A stretch of 36,037 nucleotides of DNA, taken from positions 1 to 36,037 of the forward strand of contig JADZEF010000095.1 of NCBI GenBank assembly GCA_020850695.1. Reading direction: 5' to 3'. A program made the position numbers and the translations under genes. The notes under the pieces are model-generated. The model saw only the letters and a program-made list of their open reading frames with translations, was not told the origin of the DNA and ran no database searches. This document shows, one piece after another, positions 7,892 to 15,475 of this stretch (position 1 is the stretch's first letter; each line of letters starts with the position of its first letter). This stretch comes from Planctomycetaceae bacterium (GTDB taxonomy: Bacteria; Planctomycetota; Planctomycetia; Planctomycetales; Planctomycetaceae).

Positions 7892-8218
7892 TCACTTGGG
7901 GGCTTCGGGCACCGGAGCGTCGCAGCTGATGTCGCATTCGTTGCCGTCACACGCGTCGCGGCGATCGTGGAAAAACGAGCCGCGGGTGTAGGCGACGACC
8001 ACGCCGTTGCTGGTCTTGGACTGGCCGTGGAAGTAGTAGCTCTGGTTCAGAGAACCGATCGCTTCCGCGACATCGTTGAGTTCGTTGTTGACCGCGTCCT
8101 GGATTTCGCTCAGTCCGACGATCAGCCCGATCACGCACAACGTGGCGATCAGGACGAGCTCGGCGGAAATGATGAAACCGTTTTCATCCTGCCACAGGAC
8201 GCCCAGAATCTTCGTCAT
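7892..8218 (-). CDS. Flp-pilin-like small protein, paralogue B
   Basis: The protein has 108 residues and the same plan as its neighbours: leader ending Asp-Glu-Asn-Gly, then Phe-Ile-Ile-Ser-Ala-Glu and a hydrophobic helix, the Glu-Leu-Asn-Asp-Val-Ala-Glu-Ala-Ile-Gly block, and the tail Cys-Asp-Gly-Asn-Glu-Cys-Asp-Ile-Ser-Cys-Asp. It shares Phe-Ile-Ile-Ser and Asp-Arg-Arg-Asp-Ala-Cys with paralogue A, so A and B look like a recent duplicate pair. The frame is open far upstream (to 8407), but those residues are not pilin-like and the ATG at 8218 places the leader correctly. It differs by a slightly longer linker (Thr-Ser-Asn-Gly-Val-Val-Val-Ala) before Tyr-Thr-Arg-Gly-Ser. It is expected to be exported and membrane-inserted or assembled into a filament. 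Confidence 0.85.
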   Translation of the reverse strand: MTKILGVLWQDENGFIISAELVLIATLCVIGLIVGLSEIQDAVNNELNDVAEAIGSLNQSYYFHGQSKTSNGVVVAYTRGSFFHDRRDACDGNECDISCDAPVPEAPK

Positions 8219-8838
8219 TCGACAATGTCCCCGTTGGATGGAGTGTGAGTGTGAAGGCGGAATCTCCGCGCCGAGAAAATCCGCGCGGACCGCGCCCCGC
8301 GTGGGGCGAAAGGAGACGCTTCGGGCTGTGCCGCACCGCGCTCGACATCGCACCGATCGGCCGAATCGGAACGAGGGGGACTGCGACGGCCCGCGGGAAT
8401 GCAGCAATCCACTGCAACGCGGGCGGGGCTCAAGCCGAAGCTGAGGGGGTGCGTGTCAAGAATGCACGCGACATGCCGTGACGGCTCGGACCGGGACTCG
8501 CGCCAACCCGGGAGCCATGACAGCGCGGCTTAAGAGCCGCGGTCGGCACGTCTTGCGTTTCATTCCATCGGAAGGCCGCCCGCACGCGACGCGCTGCGGC
8601 GTCCGAAGGGCGCGCTCAAAAGACTTGGCGCAAACTGTCAATCGACGTCAGACGGAGATTGCGCCGTGTTCAGAAATGTGGCGTTCCCGCAACACCGCGT
8701 CAAACCGCGAATGAATGATACAACTGGAGCCAGGGAGGAGCTTCGATGCGAGACGATCCCAATCAATCGCCGGGCGACGGGGCGGCCGGCACGAATCGCC
8801 GAACTCGAGCTGCGACTCCATGGATTCGATGCGAGAAA
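8219..8838. other. Spacer between pilin-like paralogues B and C, no gene seen
   Basis: About 620 bp without a recognisable protein or RNA. A perfect 7-bp hairpin, CGCGGCT-taag-AGCCGCG, lies at 8524-8541. The translations of the open frames are Arg-rich and look noncoding. The part next to 8218 should hold the promoter of paralogue B. Confidence 0.4.
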
Positions 8839-8866
8839 CCGGGTCGAGGAGGGGACCTCGACCCGG
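8839..8866 (-). terminator. Rho-independent-type terminator of pilin-like paralogue C
   Basis: A perfect 11-bp stem of CCGGGTCGAGG with CCTCGACCCGG surrounds a 6-base loop. On the minus strand it is followed by TTTCTCGC. It lies 46 bases after the stop of the gene at 8913. Confidence 0.75.
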
Positions 8867-8912
8867 CATCGGATGTCGGAAGACCAGCGATCGAATGGCG
8901 GTCAGGCCATGA

Positions 8913-9230
8913 TCACTTGGGGGTTTCCGGAACCGGGTTGTCGCAGCTGATGGCGCACTCGTTGCCATCGCAGTTGTCGTTGCGATCGAGGAACGATGAA
9001 CCACGGGTGAAGGCCTTCACCTGCCCGTTGAACACGCCCGACTGACCATGGAAGAAGTAGCTTTGGTTGAGCGAGCCGATGGCTTCGCCGACGTCGTTGA
9101 GTTCATTGACAACCGCGTCCTGCAGTTCGCTCAGACCGACGATCATCCCGATGACGAGGATGGTCATGATCAGAACGAGTTCGGCGGAGAGGATGGCCCC
9201 CGCTTCGTCCTTCCAGAGTTTGCTCAGCAT
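8913..9230 (-). CDS. Flp-pilin-like small protein, paralogue C
   Basis: The protein has 105 residues. The leader Met-Leu-Ser-Lys-Leu-Trp-Lys-Asp-Glu-Ala-Gly precedes Ala-Ile-Leu-Ser-Ala-Glu and a hydrophobic helix, followed by the shared Glu-Leu-Asn-Asp-Val-Gly-Glu-Ala-Ile-Gly-Ser-Leu-Asn-Gln-Ser block. The tail has Asn-Cys-Asp-Gly-Asn-Glu-Cys-Ala-Ile-Ser-Cys-Asp. It is nearly identical to paralogue D (Ala-Ile-Leu-Ser-Ala-Glu, Gly-Val-Phe-Asn-Gly-Gln-Val-Lys), so C and D form the second duplicate pair. A GGAAGG upstream of the ATG at 9230 is a fair ribosome binding site. The larger open frame up to 9674 is not pilin-like. It has its own terminator, so it is probably transcribed alone. Confidence 0.87.
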   Translation of the reverse strand: MLSKLWKDEAGAILSAELVLIMTILVIGMIVGLSELQDAVVNELNDVGEAIGSLNQSYFFHGQSGVFNGQVKAFTRGSSFLDRNDNCDGNECAISCDNPVPETPK

Positions 9231-9803
9231 TGTTGAACCTTCCGATTGCGTGAGAGATGAGAGTCGAGAGATGAGAGTCGATCGACGCCGGGCTGGCGCT
9301 GACGCGATCCCGCCATCGACGTCTCGACGGCGAGCCCGGACCAGGTCCCCGAATTTCGGAGACTTCCGCTTCCTGCAGGGAGCTTCAAAGGGAGCGTCGA
9401 ACCAGGGAGAGACCGCGGCGACCTCAGAGAACTCTGGGGAGTCGCCGGGTACGGTTCGACGTCGAGCGGGGAATGCACCTACCGTGCCGAGATGTCGCGT
9501 TTTGGCAACGCGTACGCCGCGGAAGAATTCGGCGGCACGGCGAGGCGGCACGCAAGAAATGCGTTCGGAACGACTTATGGCGAAGGCGTCACGCATCGGC
9601 AGCAAATGGCACGATGCCTTCGGACCGCCATGGTGTGGCGGGAAGGCATCGCGACCGTCAAATCCGATTATCATGCGCTCTTATCACTGTTCGATCCGTC
9701 GAACAGCGGGGAGTCCGCTCCAACGTCCGAGGCGTCACCTCGAGGCGTCATATTTCGGGCCTCGGGGCGGCGTCAGGACTCGCGTCGAGCGAACCGTCAC
9801 CTA
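9231..9803. other. Spacer between pilin-like paralogues C and D
   Basis: About 570 bp with no gene recognised. Next to paralogue C it has the minus-strand leader element CTCTCACGCAA, also present upstream of paralogue D, and a 14-bp tandem repeat (9254-9281). At the other end a weak hairpin CGAGGC/GCCTCG (9741-9764) could end the paralogue D transcript. It has no T-run. Confidence 0.4.
9254..9281. repeat. 14-bp tandem duplication in the leader of paralogue C
   Basis: The unit GAGATGAGAGTCGA occurs twice in perfect tandem, 24 bp upstream of the minus-strand start at 9230. It lies in the 5' leader or promoter region of that gene. It is not seen upstream of paralogue D. Confidence 0.85.
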
Positions 9804-10127
9804 TCAGAACACCTTCGGGAACTCGGGCACCGGGATGTCGCAGCTGATCGCGCATTCGTTGCCATCACAATTGTCCGTGCGATCGACGAAGAAGGATCCG
9901 CGGGTGAAGGATTTGACCTGGCCGTTGAACACGCCCGATTGGCCGTGGAAGAAAAAGCTCTGGTTGAGGGCGCCGATCGCTTCGCCGACGTCGTTCAGTT
10001 CGTTGACCACCGCATCCTGCAATTCGCTCAGTCCGACGATCATCCCGATGACCAGGAGGGTCATGATGAGGACGAGCTCCGCGGAAAGAATCGCTCCGGC
10101 TTCATCGAGCCACAGTGTTTTCAGCAT
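9804..10127 (-). CDS. Flp-pilin-like small protein, paralogue D
   Basis: The protein has 107 residues and the same order as paralogue C: leader Met-Leu-Lys-Thr-Leu-Trp-Leu-Asp-Glu-Ala-Gly, Ala-Ile-Leu-Ser-Ala-Glu with a hydrophobic helix, the Val-Val-Asn-Glu-Leu-Asn-Asp-Val-Gly block, and a tail with Cys-Asp-Gly-Asn-Glu-Cys-Ala-Ile-Ser-Cys-Asp. It ends Pro-Glu-Phe-Pro-Lys-Val-Phe. The ATG at 10127 is chosen because it gives the same short leader as C; the frame is open to 10181. It is first in the minus-strand direction of the four-gene array, and its leader shares CTCTCACGCAA with paralogue C. The four genes divide into an A/B and a C/D pair, pointing to two rounds of duplication. Confidence 0.87.
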   Translation of the reverse strand: MLKTLWLDEAGAILSAELVLIMTLLVIGMIVGLSELQDAVVNELNDVGEAIGALNQSFFFHGQSGVFNGQVKSFTRGSFFVDRTDNCDGNECAISCDIPVPEFPKVF

Positions 10128-11512
10128 GGGATTGTTCCAGGTTGCGTGAGAGGGCTGGCGGCGTGCGGAGAGAGACCGCAACGTCCGCAGGAGAGAGTGC
10201 TCGCCCGAACCGGGATGGCGCCTTCGGGATCAGCGAAGGGGCTGGGCATTGCGTCCGTCGCTGTCTCTCGGGCCCTGAGAGATTGGCAACCGGATTCGAC
10301 GCATTCATCACCCGAGGTGATGCGCCCGCAGCTTTCCTGCCGCCGGTTCAAGCGGTGCGAATGGCACGATTTGCAGGTCGCGTACCATTGGAATAACCGG
10401 ACCAGGCGGTGTCACCTGCGCAACCCGCGTCGTCGCGACAACCCTTGCCAAATATCGGCTTTACGGATTGTGCGATCTCGACGGATTCGTTCGATCGTGC
10501 CGAATGCGCGGGTCAGTGCGCTTCTGACGGATAGCGCCAGTGTAAGGGTTGTGCTTCAACCTCTTCACAGGGACGCAGGTCGTCGCTGTTCACTGTTCGG
10601 TTGGCGCCGTCGGTCTGCATTCAGCGGCGTTGGCCTTGAGATGATCCCATTCACCCCTGCACGTCGGCGAAAGCGACTCAACAGTGGCCGTGCGTTCGAC
10701 CACTCAAATTCGCCAGGAAGCAGCGAGCGAATCCTTCCCAACCGAGTGCCCGAGGCGGGACTGCCCAAGGTCGTTCAAGACAGTTGGCGAGGTCGACGAA
10801 GTCTGTGGCCACCAGCGCTGCGATATCAGGGGACAACGAACTTCTCCAGGATCTTTCGCAGCAGCGGACTCGGCTTCTCAAGCAGCCGCTCGACGTTCAC
10901 TCTGACAGCGCATTGTCGAGGTTCCGTCGCCCCGCCCAATGTGCAGAGAATCTCGACGTGGACTTGCGAAGAGTCTCGCGTGTCTCGCAACACGCGAAAG
11001 CCGACGGGAAATGCGTTCTCGGGAATGACCGCGGCGGCAAGCAATTCTGTCAGCACGTTGCCGCCGAGCAACCCGATCGCGAGATACTTAGCGGAATCCG
11101 ACGGAGATGTTTCCACGGCCATGGGAACGCTCATGCTGGCACCAGAACATGGACGAGTCGATACATCGAATATTGCCGACGAAATTTTGGACGTCTCAGG
11201 TCTTTTCCAGGCAGATCCACTAATCGGACGTTGCCGAATCGCATCACTTCTGCACATTCGCAACCCATCTTTTGCACAACATCTTTTGGAACAGTATTCA
11301 GGGCAGCATCACGACTCGGAGCTTTGCCCCGCCTCTCAAAGCCTGTGACTCGAGGCGCATCTCGGCTTTCCGCCGGATATGATGAACGACAGACGGCGCG
11401 AAACCGCGATCGGAATATTGCTCGACCACCGATCGCGAGCCGCATATGGTCGGACTTTCGCGGTGTGAGACCGCCGGTTAAGAGTCTGGGGGGCACGATC
11501 GGGAGTTGCGAG
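10128..11512. other. Poorly coding 1.4-kb stretch upstream of the kinase gene
   Basis: No family is recognised. Base composition appears less GC-rich than the flanks between about 10,400 and 11,400. Several long frames overlap on both strands, but most give Ser/Arg-rich translations typical of antisense reading. The best candidate is the minus-strand ORF at 10826-11263, listed separately with low confidence. A sequence TGGCACGATTTGC at 10362-10374 resembles a sigma-54 site, but its spacing is two bases too short. Confidence 0.4.
10826..11263 (-). CDS. Doubtful hypothetical protein
   Basis: If real, the protein has 145 residues, or about 98 if it starts at the internal ATG at 11122. The C-terminal 90 residues look protein-like: Ala-Ile-Gly-Leu-Leu-Gly-Gly-Asn-Val-Leu, then alternating strands such as Val-His-Val-Glu-Ile-Leu-Cys-Thr-Leu-Gly-Gly and Cys-Ala-Val-Arg-Val-Asn-Val, and an amphipathic end Leu-Leu-Arg-Lys-Ile-Leu-Glu-Lys-Phe. 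The N-terminal 45 residues are less convincing. No family is recognised, no signal peptide is seen and no good ribosome binding site was found. It is divergent from the kinase gene. It could be a remnant of an older gene. Confidence 0.35.
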   Translation of the reverse strand: MRMCRSDAIRQRPISGSAWKRPETSKISSAIFDVSTRPCSGASMSVPMAVETSPSDSAKYLAIGLLGGNVLTELLAAAVIPENAFPVGFRVLRDTRDSSQVHVEILCTLGGATEPRQCAVRVNVERLLEKPSPLLRKILEKFVVP

Positions 11513-12928
11513 ATGAATATCGCCAGCGCGGCCGACCGCCGATTTTGTCCTGCGTGCAACGCCTGGATCCCGCGGGGTCCGGGGGCCGACCGTTGTCCGC
11601 GCTGCCGTTCCCTGACGTTGGGCGGTTTCGATTCGGCCGCCCACACCCCGACAATCAGGTTTAGCGAAGGGCTCCCCGAGGTCGAGACCGTCATCATGGA
11701 CGACCAGTTGACTCACCTCATCGGGTCGCGGCTTGATGTGTACGTCCTGGAGAGTCGTCTCGGTCATGGCGCCATGGGCCAGGTTTTTCTGGCGTCGCAC
11801 GAGCATCTCGGCCGCAAATGCGCGGTCAAGGTGCTGATGCCGAAGGCGACTCGCGATCCGAAGTTCCTCCAGCGGTTCCTGAACGAAGGACGAGCCGCCG
11901 CATCGCTCGTTCATCCCAACATCGTGACGACCCACGCGATCGGCGGAGAGAGCGGCGTCTACTTTCTGGAAATGGAGTTTGTCGGTGGGCGCTCGTTGCA
12001 GAGGCTGCTTCAGGAGGAAGGCCGGCTCGACCCGTTGCGGGCGACCGCCATCTGCGCCCGGGTGGCGGACGGGCTCGCGGCCGCGCACCGTGAAGGGGTC
12101 GTCCATCGCGACATCAAGCTGGAGAACATCCTGCTCACGCTGCAGGGGGCTCCGAAACTGGGAGACTTCGGGCTCGCGAAGCCGGTGGTCGGCACGGCCG
12201 ACGAACTGGCGGGAACGCCGAATTACATGGCTCCCGAGCTCTTCCAGGGCGAGCCGCCGAGCTTCGCCAGCGACGTCTACGCGCTGGGCGTCTGTTACTT
12301 CCTGCTTCTCACGGGGCGGTTTCCGTACGGCGGCGCGTCACTCAACGAATTGATGGACGCGGCCATTCATGCCCCGCTTCCCAATATCCGCAAGGAGTTC
12401 CCAGAGATCCCGCTGGAAATGGCCGAATGCCTGGCAATGCTCCTGGCAAAGGCGCCCGCAAACCGTCCGCAGAACGGAATCGCCGCCGCACAGCTGCTCG
12501 ACGCCGTGTGCGGGCAAATGCGCGACCTCCACTCGCTGATGCACGAGGCGTTCGACGGTGTTCCGGGGTTGACGTGGAAACGCGGACCGGAGGACGGATA
12601 CCGGATCGACGTCGAGATTCCCGACGGCCGGCGACAGACGCTCACGCTCGAACCGAGCGACCACTCGCTGTCCGAGCGGCTGATTCTCATTTCCAGCATC
12701 TGCTGCGATGCCCAGCCGGCCTATTACGAGCAAGCGCTCCGGCTCAACTCTGACATTCCCCACGGCGGCCTTGCCATTCGCGATGTCGACGGCCGTCCGA
12801 AGTTCGTGATGGTCGACACCTACCCCCGCGCCACGGTCGATTCGGAAGAGATCCGCCGCAGCATCCTCGAAGTGGCCGCGCGGGCCGACGCCGTCGAGAA
12901 GCTGCTGACGGGCAAAGACATCCATTGA
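11513..12928 (+). CDS. Ser/Thr protein kinase with N-terminal zinc ribbon and C-terminal extra domain
   Basis: The protein has 471 residues. A zinc ribbon with C12, C15, C28 and C31 is followed by a Hanks-type kinase domain (about 77-335). The Gly-rich loop is Gly-His-Gly-Ala-Met-Gly-Gln-Val (84-91) and the ATP-anchoring Lys is K106. The catalytic loop His-Arg-Asp-Ile-Lys-Leu-Glu-Asn has D200, Asp-Phe-Gly is at 218-220, and Ala-Pro-Glu is at 240-242, so it should be active. No transmembrane helix is seen; the ribbon suggests a cytoplasmic protein. Residues about 345-465 form a separate alpha/beta region reminiscent of YbjN or type III chaperone-like folds (a weak impression). The GGGAG 7 bases before the ATG at 11513 supports this start; the frame is open to 10784 but that part is not protein-like. 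Its substrates are unknown. Confidence 0.93.
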   Translation: MNIASAADRRFCPACNAWIPRGPGADRCPRCRSLTLGGFDSAAHTPTIRFSEGLPEVETVIMDDQLTHLIGSRLDVYVLESRLGHGAMGQVFLASHEHLGRKCAVKVLMPKATRDPKFLQRFLNEGRAAASLVHPNIVTTHAIGGESGVYFLEMEFVGGRSLQRLLQEEGRLDPLRATAICARVADGLAAAHREGVVHRDIKLENILLTLQGAPKLGDFGLAKPVVGTADELAGTPNYMAPELFQGEPPSFASDVYALGVCYFLLLTGRFPYGGASLNELMDAAIHAPLPNIRKEFPEIPLEMAECLAMLLAKAPANRPQNGIAAAQLLDAVCGQMRDLHSLMHEAFDGVPGLTWKRGPEDGYRIDVEIPDGRRQTLTLEPSDHSLSERLILISSICCDAQPAYYEQALRLNSDIPHGGLAIRDVDGRPKFVMVDTYPRATVDSEEIRRSILEVAARADAVEKLLTGKDIH

Positions 12929-12970
12929 GCGGCCTTCCGCGGAGTGCCGACGGAAGAAAGACTGCTTCAC

Positions 12971-12997
12971 GGGGCGGAGCGTCCGCGCTCCTGCCCC
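12971..12997. terminator. Hairpin between convergent kinase and aldolase genes
   Basis: GGGGCGGAGC pairs with GCTCC-t-GCCCC (one bulged T) around a 6-base loop. It lies 42 bases past the kinase stop and 22 bases past the aldolase stop. There is no T-run. It could serve both directions. Confidence 0.45.
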
Positions 12998-13019
12998 GAT
13001 TCAGTCATTCCGACAAGCC

Positions 13020-13862
13020 TCAATACTTCCGTCCGCCGGGCGTCTCGGAGGCCGCACTGCTCCCCACTTCCGCGTACGCCTCGTCCATCTCTTTCGCGTG
13101 CCGCTCGAGCATCTGCATCACGGCCAGAAACTCGCCGCCATAGTTGCAGAAGCGGGCCCCGCGATCGGCCAGGTTTTTCAGTTGGGCGCCCGATCCGACG
13201 GGCATGCCCCAGACCCTGCCATGACGTTTCGCGGCGGCCGCGACGCGATCGATGACGTGATCGAGCGTCAGCGAACTCCCCGTCGTCCGCAGGCGCAGCG
13301 ACAGGTCGCCCGGGCCGATGAACAGCGAATCGACCCCCTCCACCGCGGCAATCTTCTCGACGTTCTCGACCGCTTCCGGCGTCTCGATCTGCACCGTCAG
13401 AAACGTCTCGCGGTTGGCGTCGTCGGTGAAGGTCGGCCCTCCCTGCATGTAGAAGTCGGCATCGAGGCCCGCTCCATCCAGCCCGCGATCGCCGAGAGGG
13501 GGGAACTTCAGGGCTTGCACCAGCATCTGCGCCTTCTCGGGCGTGCTGACGTGGGGGACCATCAACCCCGCGGCGCCGTCTTCGAGATATCGATAAAGCT
13601 TCGTCTTCTCGAGCGTCGGCACCCGCACCATGCAGTCGATGTCGAACAGATGGAAGAACGCCAGCAGCCCTTGCAAGTCGCGATGGTCCATCGCCCGGTG
13701 CTCGAGGTCGAGCCAGATGCAGTCGAACCCGTGGTGGGCCTCCAGACGCACCATGAAAGGGAGCGGGCTGCCCATGGCAACCATCCGGACGGGCTGCCCC
13801 GCGCGGATGCGGGCGAGAGCTTTGGAACGACGCACGCAGAACTCCTTGAAGTCGGCCAGCAA
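13020..13862 (-). CDS. HpcH/HpaI-family aldolase/citrate lyase-type enzyme
   Basis: The 280-residue protein fits the class II pyruvate-aldolase family (HpaI, GarL, YfaU), which cleaves or joins 2-oxo acids and aldehydes using a divalent metal. Family landmarks are present: Trp-Leu-Asp-Leu-Glu-His with catalytic H55, Met-Val-Arg-Val-Pro with R80, Val-Gln-Ile-Glu-Thr-Pro with metal ligand E160, and Phe-Ile-Gly-Pro-Gly-Asp-Leu-Ser with metal ligand D186. The exact substrate cannot be told. The only upstream start codon after the in-frame stop is TTG at 13862; the next ATG (residue 27) would remove conserved sequence, so a TTG start is called. No Shine-Dalgarno site is obvious. It stands alone between oppositely oriented genes, with no sugar-acid pathway partner nearby. 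Confidence 0.9.
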   Translation of the reverse strand: MLADFKEFCVRRSKALARIRAGQPVRMVAMGSPLPFMVRLEAHHGFDCIWLDLEHRAMDHRDLQGLLAFFHLFDIDCMVRVPTLEKTKLYRYLEDGAAGLMVPHVSTPEKAQMLVQALKFPPLGDRGLDGAGLDADFYMQGGPTFTDDANRETFLTVQIETPEAVENVEKIAAVEGVDSLFIGPGDLSLRLRTTGSSLTLDHVIDRVAAAAKRHGRVWGMPVGSGAQLKNLADRGARFCNYGGEFLAVMQMLERHAKEMDEAYAEVGSSAASETPGGRKY

Positions 13863-14012
13863 AGACGGGCGAAAGCGCGGCTATCATAAGCGGATGACCG
13901 GCGTCCTTGCTAATGAGGACGGTGTCTATTCGGAGGTCGGTAGTGATGTCTATCGAGAAGGTACATTGCTTCGAGAAGCCGGATCGTTACGATTCGGGGA
14001 GAGGAGCTGCCG

Positions 14013-14234
14013 ATGCCTAACCCCAAACCCAGTTTCATCTTTCCTGTTGCCGCCGCCTTGGCGCTCCTGCTGGCACTTTACCTGGGGGCGTACTATGCAA
14101 TGGCAGCGCCGCTGCCGGTTCGAGGGGGTATTTGGGTGACTTACCGAGGCAAATTCCAAGGCTGGGAACATAGCTTCTTCGGACCAGCCCACATCCTCGA
14201 TCGCCGCATCCGGCCAGACCTCTGGAACCGGTGA
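14013..14234 (+). CDS. Small single-pass membrane protein, unknown function
   Basis: The protein has 73 residues. A short polar N-terminus (Met-Pro-Asn-Pro-Lys-Pro-Ser) is followed by one hydrophobic helix (about 8-30, Phe-Ile-Phe-Pro-Val-Ala-Ala-Ala-Leu-Ala) and a basic, aromatic tail containing Gly-Trp-Glu-His-Ser-Phe-Phe-Gly-Pro-Ala-His and Asp-Arg-Arg-Ile-Arg-Pro. A good ribosome binding site (GAGGAG, 7 bases before the ATG) supports translation. No family is recognised. The tail could face the cytoplasm or periplasm; topology cannot be fixed. It is followed after 104 bp by the secreted TPR-like protein gene, with which it may share a promoter. Confidence 0.7.
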   Translation: MPNPKPSFIFPVAAALALLLALYLGAYYAMAAPLPVRGGIWVTYRGKFQGWEHSFFGPAHILDRRIRPDLWNR

Positions 14235-14338
14235 CGCCAGCATGCTCCGTCCCGGCTTGAGAAGGCAACTCTCGAAAGGCATCACCACTCTGTGACGAAC
14301 TGAGCCGACCCTCCCTCTCGACACTTCGTAGCGCCACC

Positions 14339-15421
14339 ATGCCAGGACACTTTGTCGGATCGCAGGCCGTTCCAGGTCGATACCTTCGGACGGCTTGCCT
14401 TTGGTGCCTGCTGACGGCCAGTACTCCGCCGTTGGTCCGGGCGGCCGATGAGACGAATTCTGAGGAATCAGCCGACCGCGTGATCCTGCTGGTCAACGAG
14501 GGAAGCGGGCGCGTGACGATCACCGGACGGATCACCGACTACACCGGAAAGGCGATCAGCATCGTGCCGCGGGTCGGTGGTTCGGCGCGAGACTACGACG
14601 CTTCTCTTGTCGTCGACGTCCAGACGTCGCAACTCCCCGCTCACGTCGAAGGGATGAAGCTCTTCCGGCAGCGCGAGTTCGCCAAGGCCCGCGCCTCGTT
14701 CGAAGACGCACTCAACCTCGAAGAACGGCCGTGGGTGCGGCGCGAGATTCTTGCCATGCTGATTCGCTGCGCTCAGCGCGAGGGAGACACGGCCGCCGCC
14801 ATCGCGCGGTTCCTGGTCCTGGTCCGCAGTGACCCGGAGACGCGTCACTGGAATCTCGCGCCGCTCGCCTGGGGAATCGGTCCCTCCAGCCCCGAGTTGC
14901 GGGCGGCAGCGACTGGCTGGAAACGGCAGAAGACCGACGCGTCCCGGCTGCTGGCCGCGTCGTATCTCCTCTTTGATCCAGCAGGCGAAGTCGATTCGCT
15001 CCTCGAACTGAGGGAACTCGCGACTCAACTTTCGCCGAACGTTTCCGCGCTCGCCCGGGCCCAGCAATGGCGCAAACGTCTCGCCGAGGGAAACGTCACC
15101 CCCGACGAACGCCGCAGCTGGCAGTCGCAACTGCTTCAGATGCGCGGCCCACTCCGTGGCGGCCCCAGCTATGTCCTGGGAATGGCTCACCGCAAGGTGC
15201 AGGATCACAATCTCGCGGCCGCCTGTCTCCTCTGGGTTCCCGCCACCATGCCCGACGACGCACTGCTGGCGGCGCAAGCCCAGCGAGACGCCGCGCAATC
15301 CCTGGCAACGGTCGGCCAGCGCGCCGAAGCGCGGATTCTCTTTCAGGAGATCGTCGACCGTTACGCGCAGACGCCGGCCGCGGCGGACGCCGCCAAGGTT
15401 CTCAAATCGCTTGACGAGTGA
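14339..15421 (+). CDS. Secreted TPR-like repeat protein, function unknown
   Basis: The protein has 360 residues. It carries a signal peptide with its hydrophobic core around residues 16-30 and a likely cut near Val-Arg-Ala-Ala-Asp (about residue 36). A small beta-rich part follows (about 45-100, Val-Thr-Ile-Thr-Gly-Arg-Ile-Thr-Asp-Tyr-Thr-Gly-Lys). The rest is helical and contains TPR-like units: Gly-Met-Lys-Leu-Phe-Arg-Gln-Arg-Glu-Phe-Ala-Lys-Ala with Phe-Glu-Asp-Ala-Leu-Asn-Leu-Glu, and near the end Ala-Gln-Ser-Leu-Ala-Thr-Val-Gly-Gln-Arg-Ala-Glu-Ala. TPR proteins usually hold protein partners. No partner is evident. It ends convergently with the CAP-domain gene, with a hairpin between them. 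Confidence 0.85.
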   Translation: MPGHFVGSQAVPGRYLRTACLWCLLTASTPPLVRAADETNSEESADRVILLVNEGSGRVTITGRITDYTGKAISIVPRVGGSARDYDASLVVDVQTSQLPAHVEGMKLFRQREFAKARASFEDALNLEERPWVRREILAMLIRCAQREGDTAAAIARFLVLVRSDPETRHWNLAPLAWGIGPSSPELRAAATGWKRQKTDASRLLAASYLLFDPAGEVDSLLELRELATQLSPNVSALARAQQWRKRLAEGNVTPDERRSWQSQLLQMRGPLRGGPSYVLGMAHRKVQDHNLAAACLLWVPATMPDDALLAAQAQRDAAQSLATVGQRAEARILFQEIVDRYAQTPAAADAAKVLKSLDE

Positions 15422-15443
15422 GGCGCCCGTCACGGCGGGCGCC
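15422..15443. terminator. Bidirectional hairpin between convergent genes
   Basis: GGCGCCCG and CGGGCGCC form a perfect 8-bp stem around TCACGG. It begins directly after the TPR-protein stop and lies 33 bases from the end of the CAP-domain gene on the other strand. There is no T-run. Confidence 0.5.
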
Positions 15444-15475
15444 GCGAACAAGTGGGTCTGACCCGTTGATGATGG

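Noticed and set aside
10362-10374. Possible sigma-54 site TGGCACGATTTGC
   Set aside because: The -24 and -12 elements are two bases too close and no plus-strand gene follows within 1 kb.
9492-11348. 618-codon plus-strand open frame opposite pilin-like paralogue D
   Set aside because: Its translation is the antisense of a clear pilin-like gene and is Ser/Arg-rich elsewhere; length alone is due to GC-rich composition.
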